From positions 310,001 to 374,000 of the forward strand of contig NZ_CP009354.1 in assembly GCF_000772105.1 (NCBI RefSeq): a stretch of 64,000 bases of DNA, written 5' to 3'. Source of the DNA: Vibrio tubiashii ATCC 19109 (lineage in GTDB: Bacteria; Pseudomonadota; Gammaproteobacteria; Enterobacterales; Vibrionaceae). A program made the translations under genes and the position numbers. The notes under the pieces were generated by a model that saw only the letters and a list, made by a program, of their open reading frames with translations, searched no databases and had not been told where the DNA came from. This document shows positions 30,867-39,537 of this stretch, piece by piece (positions within the stretch are counted from its first letter, which is position 1; every line of letters begins with the position of its first letter).

Positions 30867-31298
30867 CTATTCTTCGACATAAAATTTTTGGGTGAACTTT
30901 AATGCCCCTGCGCCTTTATTACCAGCGCTAACGTCAATGTTGAAAGTTAGTTGCTCTTCGTCTGAGATTGGAAACTCAGCAAGATAGTAAATAGCACTGC
31001 CTTCTTTCACTTCGCGGAAGCTGAGTTCACGCGTTTGACCAATCAGGTTTTTTGCGCTGCCAGAAAGCTCTGCGGTGATCGCAGGTTTGCCCACTTGAGA
31101 GTTATCTAACACGCTTATATTGAGAATAGCTGAGTAACCGTTACGCTTGAGTTTATAGCTGCGTGCGACTTGAGGGGTTAAAAACGTTGAGTTAAAGGCT
31201 GAATAATGCACTTCAACATCTTTGATGGTTTTAAACTGACCTGCCCATGCAGGTAGGGCTAGGGCTGTAGCAAGAATAAGAGTGATCCATTGTTTCAT
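30867..31298 (-). CDS. Exported DUF4426 protein
   Basis: The 143-residue protein has a signal peptide (MKQWITLILATALALPAWA) and a predicted beta-rich mature part with the segment VHYSAFNSTFLTP, typical of DUF4426 proteins found beside yggU/yggT/proC in vibrios. The function is unknown. The start ATG at 31298 has AAAGGA 7-8 bases upstream. The longer frame to 31355 would overlap yggU and hide the signal peptide. Confidence 0.85.
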   Translation of the reverse strand: MKQWITLILATALALPAWAGQFKTIKDVEVHYSAFNSTFLTPQVARSYKLKRNGYSAILNISVLDNSQVGKPAITAELSGSAKNLIGQTRELSFREVKEGSAIYYLAEFPISDEEQLTFNIDVSAGNKGAGALKFTQKFYVEE

Positions 31299-31351
31299 AA
31301 TGCTTCCTTTGTATTGGGCGTGTGCTCTACATGAACACAAATAAAAAGCCA

Positions 31352-31642
31352 TCATAGGATGGCTTCTATCTCGTTAGGTATTTGGGATGGAGAGCTGATT
31401 CGGACTTGTTTATGTCTGCCCAGCTCGCCTTTTTCTATTGTTATTAATCCCTTTGCCACCTTAAATTGCTTGGCGAGATACTTACTCAGGTGAGCGTTGG
31501 CTTTACCATCGACAGGAGGCGCTGTAATCGCTATTTTCAGTTCCTCGCCGTGTTGACCTACAATCTTATCTCGACTTGCTTTCGGCTGAATATAGAGCCG
31601 AATAACAAGGTCTTCACCATCAAACCAAGCTGCTTGTGACAT
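31352..31642 (-). CDS. yggU: DUF167 family protein YggU
   Basis: This 96-residue protein has the DUF167 pattern [14 protein letters not shown] and [12 protein letters not shown]. The family is conserved but of uncertain function. Its start overlaps the yggT stop by one base, showing coupling. Confidence 0.93.
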   Translation of the reverse strand: MSQAAWFDGEDLVIRLYIQPKASRDKIVGQHGEELKIAITAPPVDGKANAHLSKYLAKQFKVAKGLITIEKGELGRHKQVRISSPSQIPNEIEAIL

Positions 31643-32199
31643 TATAGTTGGAACCAGATTGGGCCGATCAGATCACCCATCAAGAAATTGGCAAACTGTA
31701 GCGCAATAAATAAAACCAGTACGCTTAGGTCAAAGCCACCCATCGCAGGAATAATACGACGAATCGGCGCTAGCATAGGCTCTGTTAGTTGATGGAAAAC
31801 ATACTCAATTGGGCTTCGGCCTTGGCTCACCCAGCTTAGAATTGCGCGGATTAATAGCACCCAGAACAATAAGCCGCCTGCTGCTTTAGCCAATGACAAT
31901 AGACCTAAGAATAGGAAGTCAGCACTGAATGAAACGGAGCCATTTGAAGCGACTAGAATAAGCGCGACAAATTTAAGCACACAAAGCACATAGGCAAATA
32001 GCAGAGTCGCTAAATCAAGGCTGCCGACAGAAGGGATTACACGACGCAGCGGTGCAATCACTGGTTGAGTAGCCTTGACGATAAATTGCGAAAACGGGTT
32101 ATAGAAGTCTGCACGGGCAGCTTGTAACCAAATACGTAAGATCACCACCATGATGTAGAGATCAAACAGGGTGGAAATCAGAAAACTCATTGAATTCAT
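31642..32199 (-). CDS. yggT: YggT family integral membrane protein
   Basis: This 185-residue protein has four hydrophobic segments arranged as a two-fold repeat. Each half carries the YggT signature [20 protein letters not shown] or [18 protein letters not shown]. Related proteins act in membrane organisation or osmotic protection, but the role is not established. It is in the yggS-proC-yggT-yggU operon. Confidence 0.93.
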   Translation of the reverse strand: MNSMSFLISTLFDLYIMVVILRIWLQAARADFYNPFSQFIVKATQPVIAPLRRVIPSVGSLDLATLLFAYVLCVLKFVALILVASNGSVSFSADFLFLGLLSLAKAAGGLLFWVLLIRAILSWVSQGRSPIEYVFHQLTEPMLAPIRRIIPAMGGFDLSVLVLFIALQFANFLMGDLIGPIWFQL

Positions 32200-32238
32200 A
32201 GGTTACCCTTATTGTCTAGAGACTATTGCTCTGGTCAT

Positions 32239-33057
32239 TTAAAATAATTTTTCCATCTCTTCAGCGCGTGAAACCGCGGCTTGCATCGCTTTGGCTACTA
32301 TATCTGAAAGTTGATGTTGGTTGAATGTTCGCAGCGCTTCTGCGGTGGTGCCACCTTTTGAAGTCACGTTCTCACGCAGGGTTGAAAGTTCAGTATCGGG
32401 ATTACCTTCAACCATGCTAGCAGCGCCAAGAGCCGATTGTTGTACCAGCAAGCGAGCCGTTTGTTTATCAAAACCTTGAGCGATGGCTTCAGCTTGCATC
32501 GCTTCCATAAATAAGAAGAAATACGCAGGTGCGCTGCCAGCCGCCGCAATAATGTTGTTGATGCCAGATTCTTGTTCAACCCAGCATACTTTGCCGCATG
32601 ATTCCATCAGCGCGGCGGCGAAGGTTTTATCTTGCTGCGATACCTTTTCTGGCGCATAAAGGCCACTCATACCTAGCCCGAGTTGCGAAGGCGTGTTCGG
32701 CATGACGCGTACAAGGTTAAGTTCACAATCAAGCATTTGGTCAAAGCGTGCACTTTGAATTCCAGCAGCAATGGAAATCACCAGTTTTTGTGACCAATCG
32801 ATGTCTTGCAGTGGTTTACACACTTCTTCCATCATTTGAGGTTTTACCGACAGTACGACAACGTCCGCTTGCTGCGCCGCTTGAAGGTTGTCATCGGTGG
32901 TACGAATACCAAACTCTAGCTCTAAAGGCACTCGGCGCGTCTCTGATGGCGCAGTCGCTGTAATTAGCTCCGCTGGATAACCATCAGCCACTAAGCCCGA
33001 CACTATGGCTTTTACCATGTTTCCTGCGCCGATAAAGGCAATTTTCTTATGTTCCAT
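32239..33057 (-). CDS. proC: Pyrroline-5-carboxylate reductase
   Basis: ProC performs the last step of proline synthesis, reducing pyrroline-5-carboxylate with NAD(P)H. The 272-residue protein starts MEHKKIAFIGAGNM, giving the Rossmann motif GAGNM right at the N-terminus. It also has the C-terminal ENVTSKGGTTAEAL signature. The start ATG at 33057 was chosen over a frame extended to 33156, which would run into yggS. Confidence 0.96.
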   Translation of the reverse strand: MEHKKIAFIGAGNMVKAIVSGLVADGYPAELITATAPSETRRVPLELEFGIRTTDDNLQAAQQADVVVLSVKPQMMEEVCKPLQDIDWSQKLVISIAAGIQSARFDQMLDCELNLVRVMPNTPSQLGLGMSGLYAPEKVSQQDKTFAAALMESCGKVCWVEQESGINNIIAAAGSAPAYFFLFMEAMQAEAIAQGFDKQTARLLVQQSALGAASMVEGNPDTELSTLRENVTSKGGTTAEALRTFNQHQLSDIVAKAMQAAVSRAEEMEKLF

Positions 33058-33082
33058 TACTGTTGTATTCCTTGTGAACCGC

Positions 33083-33799
33083 TTACGCTTTATTACTGTA
33101 ATCTCGTGCGCCAAATATCGCTGTGCCGATACGTACCATAGTGCTGCCAGCTTCAATTGCTGCTTGCATATCGCCGCTCATACCCATTGATAAGGTATCG
33201 ATGTTTTGCTCTGGAAAACGCTGCGCAAGCTTATCTTTTAGTTGAGCTAGTTGAGTAAAGGCGTCTAGCTGTGAGGCATAGTCTGAGACGTTAGCCGGAA
33301 TTGACATCAATCCTCTTAAAGTGAGGTTGGGCAGGCTAGAAATCAACTCTGCTAGCTCAAAGATTTCATCATCATTGATGCCTGATTTCGAATCTTCGCC
33401 GCTGGTGTTGACCTGGATTAGCACTTGTATTGGTGCCATATCATCAGGTCGCTGTTCGTTGAGGCGCTTAGCAATCTTGGCTCTATCAACGGTATGAACC
33501 CAAGCAAAGTTCTCAGCAACATGGCGTGATTTATTCGACTGGATTGGACCGATAAAGTGCCACTCAAGCTCTAACTGTGGATGGTGCTCGGCAAAATACT
33601 CGACTTTGTTTGCGCCTTCCTGCACATAGTTCTCGCCAAAAGAGACTTGCCCGGCTTGAGCTGCCTCTAAAATTGCCTCGACTGGCTTAGTTTTACTTAC
33701 TGCCAGAAGTTGCACTGTGTCTCGACCGCGTCCACACTTTTGTTGTGCGCCCTCAATCTGTGAGGTGATCTGTTCAATGTTTTGTTGAATACTAGTCAT
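33083..33799 (-). CDS. yggS: Pyridoxal phosphate homeostasis protein
   Basis: This 238-residue PLP-binding protein has a TIM-barrel fold. The PLP lysine lies in LLAVSKTKP, and GENYVQE, HFIGPIQSNK and SMGMSGDM are family signatures. It balances the B6 vitamer pool and has no known catalytic activity. It is divergent from pilT with only 25 bases between starts, so the two promoters must overlap the coding ends. Confidence 0.95.
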   Translation of the reverse strand: MTSIQQNIEQITSQIEGAQQKCGRGRDTVQLLAVSKTKPVEAILEAAQAGQVSFGENYVQEGANKVEYFAEHHPQLELEWHFIGPIQSNKSRHVAENFAWVHTVDRAKIAKRLNEQRPDDMAPIQVLIQVNTSGEDSKSGINDDEIFELAELISSLPNLTLRGLMSIPANVSDYASQLDAFTQLAQLKDKLAQRFPEQNIDTLSMGMSGDMQAAIEAGSTMVRIGTAIFGARDYSNKA

Positions 33800-33824
33800 A
33801 GCAGATTTTACTTAAGGATTTTAA

Positions 33825-34862
33825 ATGGATATCGCCGAATTACTGGATTTTAGTGTAAAGCATAATGCTTCAGATCTACATCTTTCTGCCGGAGTATCTC
33901 CAATGGTACGGATAGATGGTGAAGTAAGAAAGCTTGGCGTGCCTGCTTTTAGCCATGCAGATGTGCATCGTTTAGTATTCGAAATTATGAATGATGGTCA
34001 ACGCAGTGAATTTGAAGAGCGCCTTGAAGTCGACTTTTCTTTTGAGTTGCCGAATGTTGGTCGTTTCCGTGTTAATGCATTTAACCAAGCGCGTGGTTGC
34101 GCGGCGGTATTTCGTACCATTCCGACCGAGATCCCAACCTTAGAGCAATTGTCAGCCCCGCAAATCTTCGAAAGCATCTCCAATATGGAAAAAGGCTTGG
34201 TACTGGTGACGGGCCCTACAGGCTCGGGTAAGTCCACTACTTTGGCGGCGATGGTTGACCATATCAACCGCAACCACAATAAGCATATTCTGACGATTGA
34301 AGACCCAATTGAATTTGTTCATAGCAATAATAAGTGCTTAATCAACCAACGCGAAGTCCACCGAGATACGCATAGTTTTAATAATGCGCTGCGCAGTGCA
34401 CTGCGTGAAGACCCAGACGTGATCTTAGTGGGTGAATTGCGTGACCAAGAGACAATCAGCCTAGCACTGACAGCAGCAGAAACCGGGCACTTGGTGTTTG
34501 GGACTTTGCATACCAGTTCAGCGGCAAAAACCATCGACCGTATTATCGATGTTTTCCCGGGGAGTGATAAGGACATGGTTCGCTCTATGCTCTCTGAGTC
34601 ATTACGCGCAGTCATTGCACAAAAGTTGCTGAAGCGTATTGGCGGTGGCCGTACCGCTTGTCATGAGATCATGATGGCGACACCGGCGATCCGTAACTTG
34701 ATCCGTGAAGACAAGGTTGCTCAGATGTTTTCTGTGATTCAAACCGGTGCTGCACATGGCATGCAAACCATGGAGCAAAATGCCAAGCAGTTGATCGCAC
34801 AAGGTCTTGTTGATCAAGATGAAGTAGCGAAGAAGATCGAACTTGAAACTTCAATGTTCTAG
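33825..34862 (+). CDS. pilT: Type IV pilus retraction ATPase PilT
   Basis: PilT depolymerises type IV pili, driving twitching motility and DNA uptake. The 345-residue hexameric ATPase has Walker A GPTGSGKST (about 129-137), the Asp box, Walker B ILVGELRD, the His box TGHLVFGTLHT, and the PilT-type AIRNLIREDK C-terminal motif. It is followed by pilU after 10 bases. Confidence 0.97.
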   Translation: MDIAELLDFSVKHNASDLHLSAGVSPMVRIDGEVRKLGVPAFSHADVHRLVFEIMNDGQRSEFEERLEVDFSFELPNVGRFRVNAFNQARGCAAVFRTIPTEIPTLEQLSAPQIFESISNMEKGLVLVTGPTGSGKSTTLAAMVDHINRNHNKHILTIEDPIEFVHSNNKCLINQREVHRDTHSFNNALRSALREDPDVILVGELRDQETISLALTAAETGHLVFGTLHTSSAAKTIDRIIDVFPGSDKDMVRSMLSESLRAVIAQKLLKRIGGGRTACHEIMMATPAIRNLIREDKVAQMFSVIQTGAAHGMQTMEQNAKQLIAQGLVDQDEVAKKIELETSMF

Positions 34863-34872
34863 GGAAAGAGTT

Positions 34873-35979
34873 ATGGATATTGATGTTTTTTTGCAACAGA
34901 TGATCGACCAGAATGCGTCTGATCTTTACATTACAGTTGATGCGCCAATTCTTTACCGTGTCGATGGAGAGTTGCGTGCACACGGGGACAAACTATCGCA
35001 CGCTGTTGTGAGCTCTTTGTTGGATGGGATTATGGATCATGATCGCCAACACGAGTTTCATTCGAGCAAGGAAGCGAACTTTGCCATTGTGCGTCACTTT
35101 GGTCGATTCCGTGTCTCTGCATTTTATCAGCGCGAATTGCCTGGGGCGGTGATTCGCCGAATTGAAACCAAGATTCCTACCTTTGATGAGCTTAAGTTAC
35201 CAGATGTTTTGCAAGACTTATCGATTGCGAAACGGGGTTTGGTGCTGGTGGTTGGAGCGACGGGATCGGGTAAGTCGACGACCATGGCTGCAATGACAGG
35301 GTTTCGTAATAGCCAGCGGACAGGGCATATTTTAACTGTTGAAGACCCGATAGAGTTTGTTCATGAGCATCAGCGTTGTATTGTTACGCAACGTGAAGTG
35401 GGGTTAGATACCGAAAGCTATGAAGTGGCGTTGAAGAACTCACTGCGCCAAGCTCCAGATATGATCTTAATAGGTGAGATTCGTACACGTGAGACGATGG
35501 AATACGCAATGACCTTTGCTGAAACTGGGCATCTGTGTATGGCGACCCTTCATGCAAACAATGCTAACCAAGCGTTAGAGCGGATCCTTCATTTGGTGCC
35601 TAAGGAACAAAAAGAACAGTTCCTATTTGATTTATCGATGAACCTACGTGGTGTGATAGGTCAGCAACTTATTCGAGATAAAAATGGTCAAGGTCGGCAC
35701 GGCGTGTTTGAAGTTTTACTCAACAGCCCACGTGTGTCGGATCTGATTCGCCGCGGCGATCTGCATGAGCTTAAAGCGACCATGGCTAAATCGAAAGAGG
35801 TTGGCATGCAAACTTTTGATCAGGCGCTTTATCAACTAGTAGTGGAAGACAAGATCAGTGAAGAAGATGCCATGCACAGTGCAGATTCAGCTAATGATTT
35901 ACGCCTAATGCTTAAAACACAACGTGGTGATGTATCTAGCTCAGGATCACTCAGTGGCGTGAAGATTGATATGGACTAG
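34873..35979 (+). CDS. pilU: PilT-dependent retraction ATPase PilU
   Basis: PilU is the PilT paralogue that assists retraction under load. The 368-residue protein has Walker A GATGSGKST, Walker B ILIGEIR and the His box TGHLCMATLHA. The C-terminus is extended relative to PilT and ends in a low-complexity SSSGSLSGV tail. The start ATG at 34873 was chosen because the family begins MDIDVFLQQM. The frame reaching back to 34843 overlaps pilT. Confidence 0.96.
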   Translation: MDIDVFLQQMIDQNASDLYITVDAPILYRVDGELRAHGDKLSHAVVSSLLDGIMDHDRQHEFHSSKEANFAIVRHFGRFRVSAFYQRELPGAVIRRIETKIPTFDELKLPDVLQDLSIAKRGLVLVVGATGSGKSTTMAAMTGFRNSQRTGHILTVEDPIEFVHEHQRCIVTQREVGLDTESYEVALKNSLRQAPDMILIGEIRTRETMEYAMTFAETGHLCMATLHANNANQALERILHLVPKEQKEQFLFDLSMNLRGVIGQQLIRDKNGQGRHGVFEVLLNSPRVSDLIRRGDLHELKATMAKSKEVGMQTFDQALYQLVVEDKISEEDAMHSADSANDLRLMLKTQRGDVSSSGSLSGVKIDMD

Positions 35980-36028
35980 TCTTCTAGCCTCTAGCGATTA
36001 CTATTTTTAACTCTGTGATATTAAAATG

Positions 36029-36054
36029 AAACCCAGCCGTACTGGCTGGGTTTT
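36029..36054 (+). terminator. Terminator after pilU
   Basis: The stem AACCCAGCC / GGCTGGGTT with a 5-base loop is followed by TTTTC. It separates pilU from the convergent feo cluster. Confidence 0.85.
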
Positions 36055-36067
36055 CTCGTTTAAGTTG

Positions 36068-36223
36068 TTACTTCTTTTTAGTTTGAGAGGCGCAGTCACC
36101 GCCACATCCATTGCCACAACTGCCTTTCTTTTTCACTAAACGGAAGTAGAGGTAACCCACGGCGATGGCGACAACGACCACTAGGGTCAGGATGTCCCAC
36201 ATTTCTACGTTTTGTTGATACAT
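36068..36223 (-). CDS. Small FeoB-associated cysteine-rich membrane protein
   Basis: This 51-residue protein begins MYQQNVEMWD and has one transmembrane helix (about residues 10-28, LTLVVVVAIAVGYLYF). It ends in a short basic tail with three cysteines (CGNGCGGDC) and KKK. It fits the FeoB-associated Cys-rich membrane protein family, which takes the place of FeoC in many feo operons. It starts 2 bases after the feoB stop, so it is co-translated. The cysteines may handle iron or sense redox, which is inferred and not known. Confidence 0.85.
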   Translation of the reverse strand: MYQQNVEMWDILTLVVVVAIAVGYLYFRLVKKKGSCGNGCGGDCASQTKKK

Positions 36224-36225
36224 GG

Positions 36226-38727
36226 CTATTTCTCAATCATCTGAATTGGGATCGGCTTACCCTGCTTTTTCTGTTGCGCACTATCGCGTAAACCTACGAT
36301 GAGCAATGCCAATAGAGCGGAGAAGTAAGTCAGCGACATGACTTGAATGCCACTGAGTGCAAAATGAGTCCCAATGGTGTACACCGCTGTTGCGACTGTA
36401 AAACCTAGTAAAGTGGGTAAGAAGATCGATAGCAACAGCCATTTATACTGACCGGTTTGGACCTTAATCATCATCACGGTCGCTAGGCAAGGCGGGTAAA
36501 GAATGAAGAACAGAATAAGTGCCACTGCCGCAACCTCACCATGGCTCGCCAGTTCATCTGATTCTGCCATTCGTTGCTCAAGCTTTTGATTACTGCCCTC
36601 TTCTGGTTGAAACAGCACCCCTAAGGTTGCGACACTACTTTCGCGCGCTGCAAAGGAAGAGAACAGCGCGACGTTGATTTTCCAATCAAAACCAGCAAAT
36701 TGCGTCACAGGTTCAATGGAGCGACCAAAACTACCCAGTAAGGAAGCTTCTAAGCGTCGCTCTTTCATTTCGCGACGAATTTTCTTACGTTCGGAAGCAA
36801 GCTTGCGCAGTGGTTTGTTAAGCTTCTTGGCATCTTTATCACCCTTACGAGCAGTAATCGCAAAGTAGAGCTCATTGCGAGCTTGAAAATCGGCATTTAC
36901 CTTCTGTGAGGCTTGTGCGCCTTTGGCATTCAGTTTCGCTTGACGATAGTCGGTGTAGAAGTTGACCAGATCCGTCAAAGTATGTTGGTCAAAAGCATCA
37001 GCATATTGTGTTTTGTTGGCTGCTTTTTGGAATTGAGCTACTGCTTTTTCTGCGCGTAGTTGGTAGTCATTGAGCTCTTGCTGTGGAACCCCTGGGAACT
37101 GGAGCAGAACGAAGATGACGGTTGAAACCGCAAGCACTATGGTCCCGACTTTGCGAACGTACATCCAAGTTCGCTCCATCGCCCGAGTCACGACACTGCG
37201 AGCTGTTGGCAGGTTGTAGCGTGGCAGTTCCATGACAAAGGGCGCTTGCTCGGTACGACGCAGTACCGATTGAGTTAGCAGTTTTGCCACTAGCAGCGCA
37301 GCGATAATGGAAATGGTTGAAATATAAAATGTCATCAATGACTTATCTTCAACAAAGAAAATACCGAGCAGTAGTGTATACAGGGGAACTTTAGCCAAAC
37401 AGTTCATATAAGGAACCGTTAAGATGGTCGCGATACGGGCTCGGTTATCCGGTATCCCTTTGGTTGCCATAACGCCGGGTACTGCGCACCCTCCGGCAAA
37501 TACGCCGGCTAAAATCATCGGAAGAGTGCTTTGCCCATGAAGGCCAAATCGGTTCAAAACTCGGTCAGAAATAAACGCGATTCGAGCCATATACCCCGAG
37601 TCTTCCAATATTGCGATTAGGGCAAAAAGGATCAAAAAGATCGGGATGTAGTTGAGTAGAGTGTTGGCTGAATCGATGATCCACAGCCCTAGTGAGCGAA
37701 CATAAGGATCGTGCAAGAAGCCCGCTTCGGGAAGTAAGCTTGCCACCAACTCACGAAATGCAGCAAGGTAAGGCCACCAATAATTGGTCAGTTCATAGCC
37801 GTAGACGATAGAGCTCTGGTAAATGATGAATACAGTGGCAATTAAGAACAGTGGGGCGCCGAACTTATTCAGGACTACTTTATCGATTTTGTCGGTGAGT
37901 GAAAGCTGGTTGCTTTGGTGTTGGGATTGAGTTGTGCAGCGCTCAATAATTGTTGATACACGCTGATGGCGCTGAGCGACGATATAATCGCTGACGGTTC
38001 CACTCAATGTCTGTGTAATTTTGTCTAAGTGCTGTTCGACTCTAGCACTTAGCTGTTTAAGCTGTGGCTCGGGCATCAAATCTTCTAACCACTTTCCTAT
38101 GTGGCTATCACGTTCAAGTAATCGTAGAGCAAGCCAGCGGGTACTGTAGGTCTGTGGCTCAATATAGAAATCTATCCACTGGGTGAAAGAGGTGAGTTCT
38201 GGCTCTAAGAGAGGATATTCAACAGGTGTTGAGCCAATTTGGGCCTCTACTAACGCAGTCGTGATGCCTTCTACCCCTTTACCTTTTCGCCCTATACATT
38301 CAACGACAGGGACTCCGAGTTCCTGACTTAAAGAATGTGAGTCGATAGTAATTCCTTCGGCTTGTGCGACATCCATCATGTTGAGAGCGAGGGCGAGTGG
38401 GAGCTCCATCTCAAGTAACTGCATGGTGAGATGCAAAGAGCGATTAAGGTTGGCGGAATCAACAACATTCAAGACCACATCTGCCGCTTCGTTTCGTAAT
38501 GCGTCGCGAGCGACCCTTTCCTCAAGTGAAAAGCAGCTTAAGCTATAGGTGCCTGGTAAGTCGATGAGCTGATAAGCGGCGTTATCGTTAGAGAAGTAGC
38601 CGGTTTTCTTGTCTACAGTCACACCGGGGTAGTTGGCTACGTGCTGTCTTGCCCCTGTCAGCATGTTAAAAATGGTCGATTTGCCGGCATTTTGTTGACC
38701 AGCTAATAGTACTTTTGTCCGTTGCAT
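36226..38727 (-). CDS. feoB: Ferrous iron transporter FeoB, long form
   Basis: FeoB imports Fe2+ across the inner membrane. The 833-residue protein has the N-terminal G domain (G1 GQQNAGKST, G3 DLPGT, G4 NMMD), a helical spacer and two Gate repeats, including GGCAVPGVMAT. Between membrane segments, at about residues 545-665, lies a hydrophilic Lys/Arg/Ala-rich insertion absent from the roughly 770-residue E. coli type. It follows feoA by 23 bases and is coupled to the small Cys-rich protein downstream. Confidence 0.94.
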   Translation of the reverse strand: MQRTKVLLAGQQNAGKSTIFNMLTGARQHVANYPGVTVDKKTGYFSNDNAAYQLIDLPGTYSLSCFSLEERVARDALRNEAADVVLNVVDSANLNRSLHLTMQLLEMELPLALALNMMDVAQAEGITIDSHSLSQELGVPVVECIGRKGKGVEGITTALVEAQIGSTPVEYPLLEPELTSFTQWIDFYIEPQTYSTRWLALRLLERDSHIGKWLEDLMPEPQLKQLSARVEQHLDKITQTLSGTVSDYIVAQRHQRVSTIIERCTTQSQHQSNQLSLTDKIDKVVLNKFGAPLFLIATVFIIYQSSIVYGYELTNYWWPYLAAFRELVASLLPEAGFLHDPYVRSLGLWIIDSANTLLNYIPIFLILFALIAILEDSGYMARIAFISDRVLNRFGLHGQSTLPMILAGVFAGGCAVPGVMATKGIPDNRARIATILTVPYMNCLAKVPLYTLLLGIFFVEDKSLMTFYISTISIIAALLVAKLLTQSVLRRTEQAPFVMELPRYNLPTARSVVTRAMERTWMYVRKVGTIVLAVSTVIFVLLQFPGVPQQELNDYQLRAEKAVAQFQKAANKTQYADAFDQHTLTDLVNFYTDYRQAKLNAKGAQASQKVNADFQARNELYFAITARKGDKDAKKLNKPLRKLASERKKIRREMKERRLEASLLGSFGRSIEPVTQFAGFDWKINVALFSSFAARESSVATLGVLFQPEEGSNQKLEQRMAESDELASHGEVAAVALILFFILYPPCLATVMMIKVQTGQYKWLLLSIFLPTLLGFTVATAVYTIGTHFALSGIQVMSLTYFSALLALLIVGLRDSAQQKKQGKPIPIQMIEK

Positions 38728-38750
38728 TACTCTGTCCTCACTGCCTGCGC

Positions 38751-38981
38751 TTAATCTAAACGCACGATTACAGTGTCTGCTTCTGTTGTTCTGATCACGA
38801 CGCTGGTGGCACCGACGCGAAACTCAAGTGGGTCCCCTAGTGGTGCCTTGCGTACAAATTCAATCTTGGTCTGTGGAATAAGTCCCAAATCCAGTAAGCG
38901 TTGGCGAATCGCGCCATCAGACATGTGAGCTGTGATAGTCGCATGCGCCTTAATTGGTAATTGGCTTAGAGTGGTTTCCAT
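38751..38981 (-). CDS. feoA: Ferrous iron transport accessory protein FeoA
   Basis: The 76-residue protein has the SH3-like FeoA fold, with RQRLLDLGLIPQTKIEFVRKAPLGDPLEFRV-type layout in which the LDLGL and GDP segments are diagnostic. It is thought to bind FeoB and modulate GTP-dependent uptake. ATG at 38981 (MET...) is chosen. An in-frame GTG at 38990 is the alternative. It is first in the operon, downstream of FNR- and Fur-like sites. Confidence 0.93.
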   Translation of the reverse strand: METTLSQLPIKAHATITAHMSDGAIRQRLLDLGLIPQTKIEFVRKAPLGDPLEFRVGATSVVIRTTEADTVIVRLD

Positions 38982-39061
38982 AAAGAACACACCGAGTTGT
39001 TTTTCGTCTCAAGATTGTAATCAATATCCGTTTTGTTAAATCAAAAATAACTCCACTAAAT

Positions 39062-39075
39062 ATGATTTAAATCAA
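39062..39075. promoter_or_regulatory. FNR-like site between divergent iron genes
   Basis: The minus strand reads TTGATTTAAATCAT, a 9/10 match to the FNR half-sites TTGAT-N4-ATCAA. It lies 81 bases from the feoA start and 126 bases from the start of the divergent exported-protein gene. FNR activation of feo under anaerobiosis is known in E. coli. Here it is inferred. Confidence 0.6.
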
Positions 39076-39087
39076 TGAAGGTGTAGT

Positions 39088-39102
39088 TAAGAATCATTCT
39101 CA
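39088..39102. promoter_or_regulatory. Fur box between divergent iron genes
   Basis: The minus strand reads TGAGAATGATTCTTA, matching 12 of 15 positions of the 7-1-7 Fur consensus TGATAATNATTATCA. It lies 13 bases from the FNR-like site and could repress both the feo operon and the DUF4198 gene pair when iron is plentiful. Confidence 0.75.
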
Positions 39103-39200
39103 CTTTCATTTAAATAAATAGATCGTTAGTCTTCCCTTCATCAAATTGAGAGCAAGTCTCAATATCTGTCTATTTGCGTAAGCTCAAAATGGAATTAGCA

Positions 39201-39512
39201 ATGAAAAAATCAACCCTGTTGTTATTGGCTAGCGCCGCTTTACCTAGCTTGGCGTTTGCCCATACCCCTCTATTTTCCTGTTATGACTTTGGTGATAACA
39301 CCATTCTTTGTGAAGGTGGTTTCTCTGATGGTTCATCAGCCGCTGGCGTAGAAATTTTAGTCGTGGATGGCTCAGGTACAGAGCTAATTAAAAGTGAAAT
39401 AAACGAAGACGGTGAAATTGAATTTAATAAGCCACAAGGTGCTTATAAAGTTCTGTTTAATGCAGGTCCAGGACATTCCATCGAAGTCGATGGCAAAGAT
39501 ATTGTTGAATAG
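39201..39512 (+). CDS. Small exported protein next to a DUF4198 gene
   Basis: The 103-residue protein has a signal peptide (MKKSTLLLLASAALPSLAFA). The mature part begins HTPLFSCYDFGDNTILCEGGF and then forms a short beta domain like a carboxypeptidase-regulatory (Ig-like) fold. Two cysteines, Cys34 and Cys44 by count, could form a disulfide, and an N-terminal histidine follows the predicted cleavage site. The start ATG at 39201 was chosen for its signal peptide. I do not recognise a named family. The location suggests a role in periplasmic iron handling with the next gene. Confidence 0.8.
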   Translation: MKKSTLLLLASAALPSLAFAHTPLFSCYDFGDNTILCEGGFSDGSSAAGVEILVVDGSGTELIKSEINEDGEIEFNKPQGAYKVLFNAGPGHSIEVDGKDIVE

Positions 39513-39537
39513 TTATTTGTATTTAGGGAAATAAAAA

